From Marinobacter sp. 2_MG-2023 (GTDB taxonomy: Bacteria; Pseudomonadota; Gammaproteobacteria; Pseudomonadales; Oleiphilaceae), in assembly GCF_030546935.1 (NCBI RefSeq), contig NZ_JAUOPH010000004.1, forward strand, positions 372,001-436,000: a stretch of 64,000 bases of DNA, written 5' to 3'. The number at the start of each line of letters is the position of its first letter. Positions within the stretch are counted from its first letter, which is position 1. The position numbers were made by a program, and so were the translations under genes. Shown here piece after piece: positions 52,997-62,161 of the stretch. Under the pieces are notes generated by a model. The model ran no database searches. It was given only the letters and a program-made list of their open reading frames with translations, and was not told the origin of the DNA.

Positions 52997-55900
52997 TTTA
53001 CAGCCTCCTGAACAGTGTCGTTGCCTTCGCCATCAAGCCAGTCAACGTTCTTCATTTTGCGCACCACAACAAACTCGTCACGGTTAGAGCCTACGGTTCC
53101 GTAGTAGTTAAAGCCGTAGGAGAACTGCGCGTAACCACCAATCATGTGAGTGGGCTTCGGGCATACCCGGGTTACCGAGTTGTGAATGCCACCGCGGCTG
53201 CCGGTAATTTCCGAGCCGGGAATGTTCACAATCCGCTCCTGGGCGTGGTACATCATCATCATGCCCGGCATAACCCGCTGGCTGACCACCGCCCGGGCTG
53301 AAATAGACCCGTTGGCGTTGAACACTTCTACCCAGTCGTTATCTTCCACACCCACATCACGGGCATCGTCTTCACTCAGCCACACAATGGGACCGCCGCG
53401 AGACAGAGTCAGCATCAGCAGGTTGTCGCTGTAGGTGCTGTGGATACCCCACTTCTGGTGCGGCGTCAGGAAGTTCAGCGCCTTCTCCGGATTGCCATTG
53501 GGCTTGGCATTCAGCAGCGGTGCTGCCGCCTTGGTGTTGATGGGCGGGCGATACACCAGCAGGCTTTCGCCGAAGGCTCGCATCCACTCGTGATCCAGAT
53601 AGAACTGCTGACGACCTGTCAGCGTGCGCCAGGGAATCAGTTCGTGCACGTTGGTGTAGCCGGCGTTGTAGGACACATGCTCGTCTTCCAGGCCAGACCA
53701 GGTCGGGCTGGAGATGATCTTGCGCGGCTGCGCCACTATGTCCCGGAAACGGATTTTCTCGTCTTCCTTGTTCAGTGCCAGGTGGGAGTGATCCAGCCCG
53801 GTAAATTCAGACAATGCCTTCCAGGCTTTCACAGCCACTTGACCGTTGGTTTCCGGCGCCAGGGTCAGAATCACTTCTGCCGCATCTATGGCGCTCTCAA
53901 TCTTCGGCCGTCCGGCATTTGCGCCTTCGATATGCTTGTAGTTCAGATCACCCAGGAACGAGACTTCTTTCTCGGTGTTCCAGTTGATGCCTTTGCCACC
54001 GTTACCCAACTTGTCCATCAATGGCCCAAGCGAGGTGAAGCGGGCATAGGTATTCGGGTAATCCCGCTCAACGGTAATGAAGCTAGGCGCAGTTTTGCCG
54101 GGAACCAGGTCGCACTCGCCCCGTTTCCAGTCTTTTACATCAAACGGCTGGCCCAGTTCCGCGGGTGCATCGTGCATCAGCGGCAGGGTTACAACGTCTT
54201 TCTCGACACCCAGATGGCCTTCCGATGCTTTCGAGAAGGACTTGGCAATGCCTTTGTAGATTTCCCAGTCACTGCGGGCTTCCCACGCAGGATCGGTAGC
54301 CGCCGTCAGCGGGTGAATGAACGGGTGCATGTCAGAAGTGTTCAGGTCGTTCTTCTCGTACCAGGTCGCGGTCGGCAGAACGATATCTGAGTACAGGCAT
54401 GTAGTGGACATGCGGAAGTCGAGCGTAACCAGCAGGTCGAGCTTGCCTTCCGGCGCCTCATCGTGCCACTTCACTTCCTGCGGCTTGAGACCTCCGTCAT
54501 GGCCCAGATCCTTGCCCTGCAGCCCGCTGGTGGTGCCCAACAGGTATTTCAACATGTATTCGTGGCCCTTACCGGACGAGCCCAGCAGGTTGGAGCGCCA
54601 GATAAACATGTTGCGCGGGTGGTTCTCCGGAGCTTCCGGATCTTCCGAGGCAAATGCCAGTGAGCCGTCCTTCATGGACTGGGTCACGTACGCAGGAACC
54701 TCCATGCCGGCCTTTTCAGCTTCGGCAGCAATGCCCAGCGGGTTGCGGTTAAGCTGCGGTGCAGATGGCAACCAGCCCATGCGCTCGGCGCGCACGTTAT
54801 AGTCAATCAGGCTGCCACCAAATTTGGACTTGTCCGCCAATGGCGACAGAATTTCGTCAACACCCAGCTTCTCGTAGCGCCACTGACCAGAGTGTGCATA
54901 AAAGAAGGAGGAACCGTTCATCTGACGCGGCGGACGCTGCCAGTCCAGACCAAAGGCCAGCGGTTGCCAGCCGGTCTGCGGGCGCAGCTTTTCCTGGCCA
55001 ACATAGTGGGACCAGCCACCACCGCTTTGGCCAATACAGCCACACATGATCAACATATTGATCAACGCACGGTAGTTCATATCCATGTGGTACCAGTGGT
55101 TCATACCGGCACCCACGATGATCATGGAACGGCCCTTGGTCTTATGGGCGTTATCACCAAACTCACGGGCAATGCGAATCACTTTCTCGGCGGGAACGCC
55201 GGTGATTTTCTCCTGCCAGGCCGGGGTATAAGGCTTGACCTGATCGTAGGAGGTTGCACAGTCGTCTTCACCCAGACCACGGCTGATGCCGTAGTTGGCC
55301 ATCATCAGGTCGTAAACGGTAACCACGTGGGACTCGCCGCCTTCGGCCAGTTCAACCTTGCGGCTGCCCAGCTTGTGCGTGAGCGTGTCGCTGATTTCAA
55401 CCGACTTGAAGTGATCGTGCTTGATACCACCGAAGTATGGGAAAGCAACGTCGACCACTTCGTCGTGCTTTTCGACCATAGACAACTGCAGGCTCACGTC
55501 TTCTGACTTGGCAGTCTGCTTGAGGTTCCACTTGCCCTTCTCGCCCCAGCGGTAGCCGATAGAGCCGTTAGGTGCGGTCAGCTCATTGGTGGCTTCATCA
55601 ATAGCAATGGTTTTCCATTCCGGGTTGTTTTCTTCTCCCAGACCACCCACCAGATCACTGGCACGCAAGAACCGGCCAGGTACATAACGGCCATCTTCCA
55701 TTTTGTCGAGTTTTACCAGATACGGCATGTCGGTGTACCGACGTACGTAATCGGTGAAGTACTCGCTGGGGTTATCAATGTGGAATTCTTTCAGGATGAC
55801 ATGGCCCATGGCCATGCCCAGAGCGGCGTCGGTACCCTGCTTGGGGTTCAGCCACTCATCTGACAGCTTGGAGACCTCGGCGTAGTCCGGGGTAATGGCA

Positions 55901-56736
55901 ACAGTCTTGGTGCCTTTGTAACGCACTTCGGTAAAGAAGTGGGCGTCCGGAGTACGGGTCTGGGGTACGTTGGAACCCCAGGCAATGATGTAGCCGGAGT
56001 TGTACCAGTCTGCCGATTCAGGAACATCGGTCTGCTCACCCCAGGTTTGCGGGGAGGCCGGTGGCAAATCGCAATACCAGTCGTAGAAGCTCAGGCACAC
56101 GCCGCCAATCAGCGACAGGTAACGGCTGCCCGCAGCGTAGGACACCATGGACATGGCCGGAATCGGCGAGAAGCCGATGATACGGTCCGGGCCGTGCTTT
56201 TTAGCTGTATAAACGTTCGCCGCACCGATCAGCTCGTTGACTTCGTTCCAGTCTGAGCGCACGAAACCACCCATACCGCGACGGGGCTTGTACTCTGCGG
56301 TTTTCTTCGGGTCTTCCACGATGGAAGCCCAGGCCTCAACCGGGTCGTTGAACTGCATGCGAGCAGCTCGCCAAAGCTTCATCAGATGCTTGCGCATCAG
56401 CGGGTATTTAAGGCGGTTGGCGCTGTACATGTACCAGGAATAGCTGGCACCACGAGGGCAGCCACGGGGCTCATGGTTCGGGAGATCCGGGCGGGTACGA
56501 GGGTAGTCGGTCTGCTGGGTCTCCCAGGTGACCAGACCATTCTTGACGTAAATCTTCCAGCTGCAGGAGCCGGTACAGTTTACACCGTGAGTAGAACGCA
56601 CAATTTTATCGTGCTGCCAGCGTCGACGGTAACTGTCTTCCCAGTCACGATTTACGTCGTGGGTTTCGCCGTGGCCGTTCGCGAAGGATTCGCGCTTTTT
56701 GCTGAAGTAACTCAGCTTGTCGATTAAATGACTCAT
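52993..56736 (-). CDS. narG: Respiratory nitrate reductase, alpha (molybdenum) subunit
   Basis: This large catalytic subunit of 1247 residues faces the cytoplasm and reduces nitrate to nitrite at a bis-MGD molybdenum centre. The FS0 cluster ligands His50, Cys54, Cys58 and Cys93 are present (HGVNCTGSC and RGCPRG). The molybdenum ligand Asp223 lies in WYCDLPPASPQTWGEQTD. The ATG at 56736 has GGAGAG upstream. It leads the narGHJI-parvulin operon. A NarL-type site lies about 110 bases upstream. It depends on moaA (in this window) and other genes for cofactor. Confidence 0.98.
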   Translation of the reverse strand: MSHLIDKLSYFSKKRESFANGHGETHDVNRDWEDSYRRRWQHDKIVRSTHGVNCTGSCSWKIYVKNGLVTWETQQTDYPRTRPDLPNHEPRGCPRGASYSWYMYSANRLKYPLMRKHLMKLWRAARMQFNDPVEAWASIVEDPKKTAEYKPRRGMGGFVRSDWNEVNELIGAANVYTAKKHGPDRIIGFSPIPAMSMVSYAAGSRYLSLIGGVCLSFYDWYCDLPPASPQTWGEQTDVPESADWYNSGYIIAWGSNVPQTRTPDAHFFTEVRYKGTKTVAITPDYAEVSKLSDEWLNPKQGTDAALGMAMGHVILKEFHIDNPSEYFTDYVRRYTDMPYLVKLDKMEDGRYVPGRFLRASDLVGGLGEENNPEWKTIAIDEATNELTAPNGSIGYRWGEKGKWNLKQTAKSEDVSLQLSMVEKHDEVVDVAFPYFGGIKHDHFKSVEISDTLTHKLGSRKVELAEGGESHVVTVYDLMMANYGISRGLGEDDCATSYDQVKPYTPAWQEKITGVPAEKVIRIAREFGDNAHKTKGRSMIIVGAGMNHWYHMDMNYRALINMLIMCGCIGQSGGGWSHYVGQEKLRPQTGWQPLAFGLDWQRPPRQMNGSSFFYAHSGQWRYEKLGVDEILSPLADKSKFGGSLIDYNVRAERMGWLPSAPQLNRNPLGIAAEAEKAGMEVPAYVTQSMKDGSLAFASEDPEAPENHPRNMFIWRSNLLGSSGKGHEYMLKYLLGTTSGLQGKDLGHDGGLKPQEVKWHDEAPEGKLDLLVTLDFRMSTTCLYSDIVLPTATWYEKNDLNTSDMHPFIHPLTAATDPAWEARSDWEIYKGIAKSFSKASEGHLGVEKDVVTLPLMHDAPAELGQPFDVKDWKRGECDLVPGKTAPSFITVERDYPNTYARFTSLGPLMDKLGNGGKGINWNTEKEVSFLGDLNYKHIEGANAGRPKIESAIDAAEVILTLAPETNGQVAVKAWKALSEFTGLDHSHLALNKEDEKIRFRDIVAQPRKIISSPTWSGLEDEHVSYNAGYTNVHELIPWRTLTGRQQFYLDHEWMRAFGESLLVYRPPINTKAAAPLLNAKPNGNPEKALNFLTPHQKWGIHSTYSDNLLMLTLSRGGPIVWLSEDDARDVGVEDNDWVEVFNANGSISARAVVSQRVMPGMMMMYHAQERIVNIPGSEITGSRGGIHNSVTRVCPKPTHMIGGYAQFSYGFNYYGTVGSNRDEFVVVRKMKNVDWLDGEGNDTVQEAVK

Positions 56737-56843
56737 GGTCTCACTCTCCATCTACCCGTATACCGGATCGTTTTCCGATTTGAGACCATTGTGTGGGAGA
56801 ACAACCCCAAAATCTGCGTGGTTACTACCACATAACCCGCCCC

Positions 56844-56859
56844 TACCACTCAAGGGGTA
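56844..56859. promoter_or_regulatory. NarL/NarP-type heptamer pair upstream of narG
   Basis: TACCACT-CA-AGGGGTA is a 7-2-7 inverted pair. The second half is a perfect match to the consensus TACYYMT read on the other strand, and the first matches six of seven. It lies between narK and narG, about 110 bases before narG. Control by the NarXL pair is inferred. Confidence 0.6.
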
Positions 56860-56865
56860 GAGGGC

Positions 56866-58134
56866 CTATAACCCCGGTTGGAGGAAAGCATGCCGCTCCT
56901 GGCGGCGACTGAAGCGGGAATACAAAAACTGACAGAGGCCCAGCAGCAAAAACAGAATCATGAACACGGCACTGCGAACACCCAGCCAGTGATTTGCGGC
57001 ACCAAAAATAACGGGCAACAAAAAAGCCACGGAACAGGCACTGACCAACAGCAACCCAGCCACAAACGCAGCGTTCTGGCGACTTTCTATAATCACAATT
57101 CTCTGCAGGCTACCCATGGCACACCCAAGCGCCACCCCGAGTACCACCACAAAGATGCTTTCAACGATCATGGGTAACGCGAATTCGACCTCGATCGTTG
57201 CATCCACCCCCCGGATAAACAACGTCATAGGCGGGTAGGACAATACCAACAGCGCCGCCAGGCCGACGAGAAGTGACCGGCCGATAACTCGGTGGCTGCC
57301 GTGGAGATCGGACAGGCCTCCGCCCAGAATCTGGGCCAACGCCCCAGGAAGAATGAACCATTGCGCAAGCCCTGCACCGGACCCAATCTGCAGCTCGAAT
57401 TGCGAAGAAAGATAGTCTGGAAGCCACAGCGCCAGGGCGAAAAAACTTCCTGCAATGACACCGAAGTATGCGCCATGCTGCCAGACCCCCTGACGCCTGA
57501 AGCGTTGGAACAGCACCCGGATGGAGGTTTCGGTTTCCGGGTCTGCAATCGCATCTTCCGGATCTGAAAGCAGTATCAGAAGTGCAAGTACAAGCAGAAG
57601 AACAATCAGATAGGCAAGCGGAACACCTTGCCAGGAGAAAGCTTCGTGAAATAACGGGACAAGATAATAGGTAAACCCTGCGCCGGTAACGCCTGAGCCA
57701 AAAATACCAAGAACAAGTCCGAGTTGATGACTCTGGCATTTACTGATTACAAACTGTAAGCCGGCACTATAAAACCCGCCAGCCAACCCAAGCCCCCCAG
57801 CCGCCAGGAGGTAACCGGGGAAGGTGTCCGTTGTCAGCAGTATGACCATGCAAACGGCAAGTCCGGTGAGACAACTGAGCATAACGCGGCGCGCACCAAA
57901 CTTTCGGGCTGCCAGTCCGGCGGGAACCGCCAATACGGCGCTGACCGCCATGGGCATAGCAAGCAGTAGCCCGAATTGCAGATCAGTGAGACTTAATTCG
58001 GCGCGCAGGTGGATCCCGGCTACCGCAAATAGCGTCCAACAGCCTGCTGCGATAACAAACCCCGTCACCGCAAGCGGCAGAATCACGGCAAGTGACGCCA
58101 GCCGTTCATCCTCCTGATCCGCCTCAGACCTCAT
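56866..58134 (-). CDS. Major facilitator transporter, NarK-like
   Basis: This 422-residue protein has 12 predicted helices of the MFS fold. The position between narG and the divergent narX suggests nitrate uptake or nitrate/nitrite exchange, as NarK does. Segments such as LGIFGSGVTGAGFTYYLVP and ILGGGLSDLHG resemble the nitrate/nitrite porter family. The usual nitrate-signature glycine motif (GNxG) is poorly conserved, so it is a divergent member. The ATG is preceded by a region with an Fnr-type box. Confidence 0.7.
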   Translation of the reverse strand: MRSEADQEDERLASLAVILPLAVTGFVIAAGCWTLFAVAGIHLRAELSLTDLQFGLLLAMPMAVSAVLAVPAGLAARKFGARRVMLSCLTGLAVCMVILLTTDTFPGYLLAAGGLGLAGGFYSAGLQFVISKCQSHQLGLVLGIFGSGVTGAGFTYYLVPLFHEAFSWQGVPLAYLIVLLLVLALLILLSDPEDAIADPETETSIRVLFQRFRRQGVWQHGAYFGVIAGSFFALALWLPDYLSSQFELQIGSGAGLAQWFILPGALAQILGGGLSDLHGSHRVIGRSLLVGLAALLVLSYPPMTLFIRGVDATIEVEFALPMIVESIFVVVLGVALGCAMGSLQRIVIIESRQNAAFVAGLLLVSACSVAFLLPVIFGAANHWLGVRSAVFMILFLLLGLCQFLYSRFSRRQERHAFLQPGL

Positions 58135-58190
58135 TTGCCAACGCCTTTGTGAATATTCTTTTACGTTGCCTTTCAGTTTCTGATTTTGCC

Positions 58191-58204
58191 CTGATGCAGG
58201 TCAA
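58191..58204. promoter_or_regulatory. Fnr/Anr-type box between narK and narX
   Basis: CTGAT-GCAG-GTCAA matches TTGAT-N4-ATCAA in eight of ten positions. It is 57 bases upstream of the narK-like start and 86 before narX, so it could serve either. A weak pair of NarL-like halves (58219-58225 and 58229-58235) lies beside it. Confidence 0.5.
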
Positions 58205-58289
58205 AGACTATGATGGGTTACCGACCATTGGGGTAATTGACTATCCTCAAGGAGGTATTCCAGCCCGGCGACTGTAAAGACGAGATTCA

Positions 58290-60149
58290 ATGAAATCCAG
58301 AAGCCCCCTTGTTAATCGCATAGCTGTCGTTGTTTGCGCCGTGGTGTTGACAGCGCTTGTCAGCATGACCACGACCCTTGCGGTTTCGAAGAGTATTGAA
58401 GGAAACGCCACCGCCATTAACCTTGCAGGCGCGCTGCGTATGGGCGCTTTCCGCTTGCTGGCTCATGCCGCAGGCCCGGTGGATAGCCTTACTTCAGCAA
58501 ATAGCATCAAAAGCCTCGCCGCCGAATATGAAGACAATCTGACCGACAACCTGATTACCCGGGCAATTCCGGGGTCAGCAGACCACCCCTTGGCAAACCA
58601 ATACCGCACCATCCAGGCCTATTGGAAACAGACTCTGCGCCCTAGCCTGGAAAATCATCCACATGGGCTGCCGGTCAGCGCCAACATGGTTGCGGCCACA
58701 GAAGCCTACGTGGATTCGGTAAACCAGCTGGTCAGCATGCTCGAGCGCCGGACAGAAGCCCGAATCGACCTGTTGCACCTGATCCAGATAATCAGCCTGG
58801 CTTTCTCTGTGTTGATCATCATTGCCCTGTTCGTTGATCTGAGAAACCGGGTTCTCAAGCCGCTGCGCAAGCTCGTCAGTATTGCTGTGGCGGTTGGTGA
58901 ACAGGACTTTTCCCGTAAGGCAAACCTGAAGGGAACCGATGAACTTGCACAACTGGGCAGTGCGTTTGATCAGATGAGCAGCGAACTTGCTCTCACCTAC
59001 TACGAGCTTGAGGAGCGAGCCCGCAGCAAAACCGAAGAGCTGGAAAAAAGCCATACCGCGCTTCAGTTACTTCATAACGCCAGCCGTAACCTTTTTGCTA
59101 ATCACGACCTTTGCAGTGGCGCGGTTCCCATGCTGCAGGAACTTGAACAACTTCTGGGCATCGGCCCAATTCTGCTCTATCTCCGCGATAAAGAGTCAAC
59201 AGAACCTGTGCAGGCGGTAACAACAGCGTCAGCGGATCGTCCCTTCTATTGTCGCGACCACCACTGCAACGCTTGCCTGGTGACATCGGAAATTTATGAC
59301 GAACTCCCGATAGAAGAACACGACGGTCGCAGGCTGTTGCTACCTATCCGAACCCCGAGCGGGCTCCTTGGCACTCTGGAGGTGTGGTACCCTGCCGGCA
59401 AAGGCCTCTCTGAAACTGCTCGTCGCCTATTGGAGACGCTCAGTGACCAACTGGCTACCGCTATTTTCCTCGAACGACAGATAACCGAACAGCAGCAGAT
59501 TACGCTGGCCGAAGAGCGCACCGTGATAGCGCGGGAACTCCACGACTCCCTGGCCCAATCGCTGTCTTATCTAAAAATGCAGGTGGCTCGTTTACGCCGC
59601 CTTAACATTGAGGGCAGCCAAAAACCCGCTCACGACGCGATACTGGAAGAATTGAGTACCGGTTTGAACAGTGCCTACCGCCAGCTCCGAGAGTTGTTGG
59701 CCACGTTCAGGCTGAAGCTGGACACACCGGACCTGGCAACGGCACTGCGCAAAACCATCGAGGAGTTCTCGGGCCGTTTAGAAAAACCCGTAAAGCTGAC
59801 ATACAACTTGCCGCCGCAGGCGTTATCACCCAATGAGGAGATTCACACCCTGCAGATCGTAAGGGAAGGCCTTGCCAATGCAGTTAAACATGCTGACGCC
59901 ACTGAAATTTTTGTAGAGGTAGTGTTTGAATCTCCCCAGGTAAAAGCAAGAATAAAGGATAATGGTAAAGGTTTGCCCGAGAATGGGCAGCCAACCAATC
60001 ATTATGGTTTGATTATCATGCAGGACCGCGCGCGCACACTGGGGGGCCAGGTTGCCGTGCGAAACCGTGAAGAAGGTGGTGTTGAAGTCAGTTTAACGTT
60101 CGTCCCCAAAAGCCGACACCTGATCCCGACCGAAACATCAAGTACCTAA
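58290..60149 (+). CDS. narX: Nitrate/nitrite sensor histidine kinase NarX
   Basis: This inner-membrane kinase of 619 residues has helices at about 12-32 and 163-183. A periplasmic P-box-like element (NLAGALRMGAFRLL, 44-57) binds nitrate in NarX. A HAMP domain follows, then a cysteine-containing central GAF-like region (C275, C321, C326, C329) and a HisKA_3 domain with phosphorylated His418 in ARELHDSLAQSLSYLKMQ. ATPase motifs are NAVKHA and DNGKGL. It phosphorylates NarL. It is divergent from narK, with 155 bases between, and 19 bases before narL. Confidence 0.95.
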   Translation: MKSRSPLVNRIAVVVCAVVLTALVSMTTTLAVSKSIEGNATAINLAGALRMGAFRLLAHAAGPVDSLTSANSIKSLAAEYEDNLTDNLITRAIPGSADHPLANQYRTIQAYWKQTLRPSLENHPHGLPVSANMVAATEAYVDSVNQLVSMLERRTEARIDLLHLIQIISLAFSVLIIIALFVDLRNRVLKPLRKLVSIAVAVGEQDFSRKANLKGTDELAQLGSAFDQMSSELALTYYELEERARSKTEELEKSHTALQLLHNASRNLFANHDLCSGAVPMLQELEQLLGIGPILLYLRDKESTEPVQAVTTASADRPFYCRDHHCNACLVTSEIYDELPIEEHDGRRLLLPIRTPSGLLGTLEVWYPAGKGLSETARRLLETLSDQLATAIFLERQITEQQQITLAEERTVIARELHDSLAQSLSYLKMQVARLRRLNIEGSQKPAHDAILEELSTGLNSAYRQLRELLATFRLKLDTPDLATALRKTIEEFSGRLEKPVKLTYNLPPQALSPNEEIHTLQIVREGLANAVKHADATEIFVEVVFESPQVKARIKDNGKGLPENGQPTNHYGLIIMQDRARTLGGQVAVRNREEGGVEVSLTFVPKSRHLIPTETSST

Positions 60150-60168
60150 ATAAAGGAAGCGAAGTACC

Positions 60169-60840
60169 ATGTCTGATAAACCGTCTGATACACCTGCAAG
60201 CATATTGCTGATCGACGACCACCCACTGCTGCGCCAAGGTATCAAGCAGCTCGTCGAGATGGAGGACGACATGGTTGTGGCTGGTGAAGCCAGCAACGCA
60301 ACAGATGGGATTCGGCTGGCGACCGAACTGGAACCTGATCTCATACTGATGGATCTCAACATGCCAGAAATCAGCGGCATCGATGCCCTGAAAAAACTGC
60401 GGGAACTGAACGTAAGCTCGCGCATCGTCATGTTTACTGTTTCTGATCAGGAGGACGACGTAGTCGCTGCCCTGCGTGCCGGTGCCGACGGCTACCTTCT
60501 GAAAGACATGGAACCGGAAGATATGATCGCCCAGCTCCACCAGGCTGCAGTGGGCAAAATGGTGATCAGTGACCGGCTAACCACACTGCTTGCTGAGGCC
60601 TTGCGTTCCAACAAGCCACAACAGGCATCGCGACCTGATTTTGACAGCCTGACACCTCGGGAAAAAGACATACTCCGGCTTATCGCGGAAGGGCTGTCCA
60701 ACAAGATGATCGGTCGGAAGCTGGACATCAGCGACGGCACGGTAAAAGTGCACGTAAAACACCTGCTTAAAAAGCTCAGCTTGCGCTCACGTGTAGAAGT
60801 CGCGGTATGGGCTGTCGAAGAGGGCCTGCACAAGGGCTGA
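60169..60840 (+). CDS. narL: Nitrate/nitrite response regulator NarL
   Basis: This 223-residue regulator has a receiver domain with acidic residues in [11 protein letters not shown] and the phosphorylated Asp62 in [14 protein letters not shown] LuxR-type helix-turn-helix follows ([20 protein letters not shown], then [15 protein letters not shown]). It binds TACYYMT heptamers, of which candidate pairs lie before moaA and narG in this window. It is paired with narX, 19 bases upstream. Confidence 0.96.
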   Translation: MSDKPSDTPASILLIDDHPLLRQGIKQLVEMEDDMVVAGEASNATDGIRLATELEPDLILMDLNMPEISGIDALKKLRELNVSSRIVMFTVSDQEDDVVAALRAGADGYLLKDMEPEDMIAQLHQAAVGKMVISDRLTTLLAEALRSNKPQQASRPDFDSLTPREKDILRLIAEGLSNKMIGRKLDISDGTVKVHVKHLLKKLSLRSRVEVAVWAVEEGLHKG

Positions 60841-60910
60841 GCTATATCAAATCAAGTACTGGCGGTTTTGGTTACTCTGGGCAGATCGAATTCACTGCCC
60901 GGAGTTGATT

Positions 60911-61405
60911 ATGGCCCTGCCATCGCTTGCTGCCTTCCCACTGCGCACTAACCCTTTGATAAGCGACACCCTGGCGCTGCTCTCCGAGTATCTTCCCTCC
61001 CCCTCCCCTTTGCTCGGCGCTATCGACCGTGCAGTGCCCATGCCGGTAAAACAGCTTGTCGCGGAAGAGCCCCTGAACCGTATCTTCGCCACCGCCATTG
61101 CCGAGGGTGAATTTGACGATTTTGAAGGGCGCCGCATCCGGCTGGAAGTTAACGGTGGTCAGCCGGGCATCACCTTCGGTTTTTGGGCAGGGCGGCTCCG
61201 GGTGCTGGAAGGCGCAGGTGAAGCGACAATCCGGGGCTCTCTCTCCGCTTTCAAAACCCTGGCCGAACGGCGACAAGACCCAGACCAACTTTTTTTCCAG
61301 CGTCGCCTGGTGATTGAAGGGGACACCGAACTGGGGCTGGGCTTAAAGAACCTGCTGGACAGTCTTGATTGGAACCTTAATATCCGCCAACTGCTCTTCT
61401 TCTGA
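60911..61405 (+). CDS. ubiT: SCP2-domain protein UbiT
   Basis: This 164-residue protein has an SCP2 sterol-carrier-like fold at about 60-150 (FDDFEGRRIRLEVNGG; TFGFWAGRLRVLEGAGEATI). UbiT (YhbT) is a lipid-binding factor of the oxygen-independent ubiquinone pathway and acts with the UbiU/UbiV hydroxylase pair, whose genes are encoded nearby. The ATG at 60911 has GGAG upstream. It begins 70 bases after narL, so linked expression with nitrate respiration is plausible. Confidence 0.85.
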   Translation: MALPSLAAFPLRTNPLISDTLALLSEYLPSPSPLLGAIDRAVPMPVKQLVAEEPLNRIFATAIAEGEFDDFEGRRIRLEVNGGQPGITFGFWAGRLRVLEGAGEATIRGSLSAFKTLAERRQDPDQLFFQRRLVIEGDTELGLGLKNLLDSLDWNLNIRQLLFF

Positions 61406-61441
61406 CCGCAATCCCGCTTCGGGAGACTTTGGAGAATTCGA

Positions 61442-62161
61442 ATGGCGAAAGTCGTTGTTATCAGGGAACTCAGGCTCGGCATACTTAAAACGTTTGCCGG
61501 CACCAACACTGATACCGGCATCTACAAACAGGAAGTGGACTCCGCATTCCTGAACACAAACGGCCTGAGCGGTGACCAGCAAGGTGACAATAATCACCAT
61601 GGCGGGCCCGAAAAAGCCCTGCATCACTTCGCGTCAGACCATTACGCAAGATTGCGAAAAGAGCTTCCCGAGCCGGCCGCCAGCCATTGCAAGCCGGGTG
61701 CATTTGGTGAAAACCTGGTGACCGAGGGTTTTACCGAAACCGATGTCTGTGTTGGCGATGTTTTCAAGCTTGGCGAGGCAGTGATTCAAGTGTCCCAGCC
61801 TCGCCAGCCCTGCTGGCGCCTGAACCTGCGCTTTGGCATATCGGATATGTCCCAAAGACTGCAAAACAGCCTCAGAACAGGATGGTACTACCGGGTGATG
61901 CAGCCAGGGCTGGTTCGCCGGGGTGACACACTTACCCATGAACAGCGGCCGAACCCCAGCTGGCCTCTGAGCCGGTTATTGTCCCTGATGTACGATGCCA
62001 CACTGGAGCATGCCGCCCTCATGGAGATGGCCAATCTACCTCAGCTATCCCCTAATCTGCGCGGCCTGGCTCAAAAGCGGCTGGAAACCGGCAAGGTTGA
62101 GGATTGGGAGAGACGGCTGTTCGATGGAACCAGATCCATACCTGGTTTGCCATACCAGTAA
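61442..62161 (+). CDS. MOSC-domain protein (YiiM-like)
   Basis: This 239-residue protein has the MOSC fold of molybdenum cofactor sulfurase C-terminal domains. It follows the YiiM pattern: [20 protein letters not shown] near the start, [10 protein letters not shown], and [14 protein letters not shown], whose cysteine is the expected cofactor-sulfur residue. YiiM-type proteins reduce N-hydroxylated substrates with a molybdenum cofactor. The actual substrate here is unknown. It follows ubiT by 36 bases. Its 3' end overlaps the convergent ubiV by 91 bases. Confidence 0.88.
   Translation: MAKVVVIRELRLGILKTFAGTNTDTGIYKQEVDSAFLNTNGLSGDQQGDNNHHGGPEKALHHFASDHYARLRKELPEPAASHCKPGAFGENLVTEGFTETDVCVGDVFKLGEAVIQVSQPRQPCWRLNLRFGISDMSQRLQNSLRTGWYYRVMQPGLVRRGDTLTHEQRPNPSWPLSRLLSLMYDATLEHAALMEMANLPQLSPNLRGLAQKRLETGKVEDWERRLFDGTRSIPGLPYQ

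Noticed and set aside
53440..54390. Open frame of 316 codons on the plus strand opposite narG
   Set aside because: It is antisense to a confidently assigned narG and lacks motifs.
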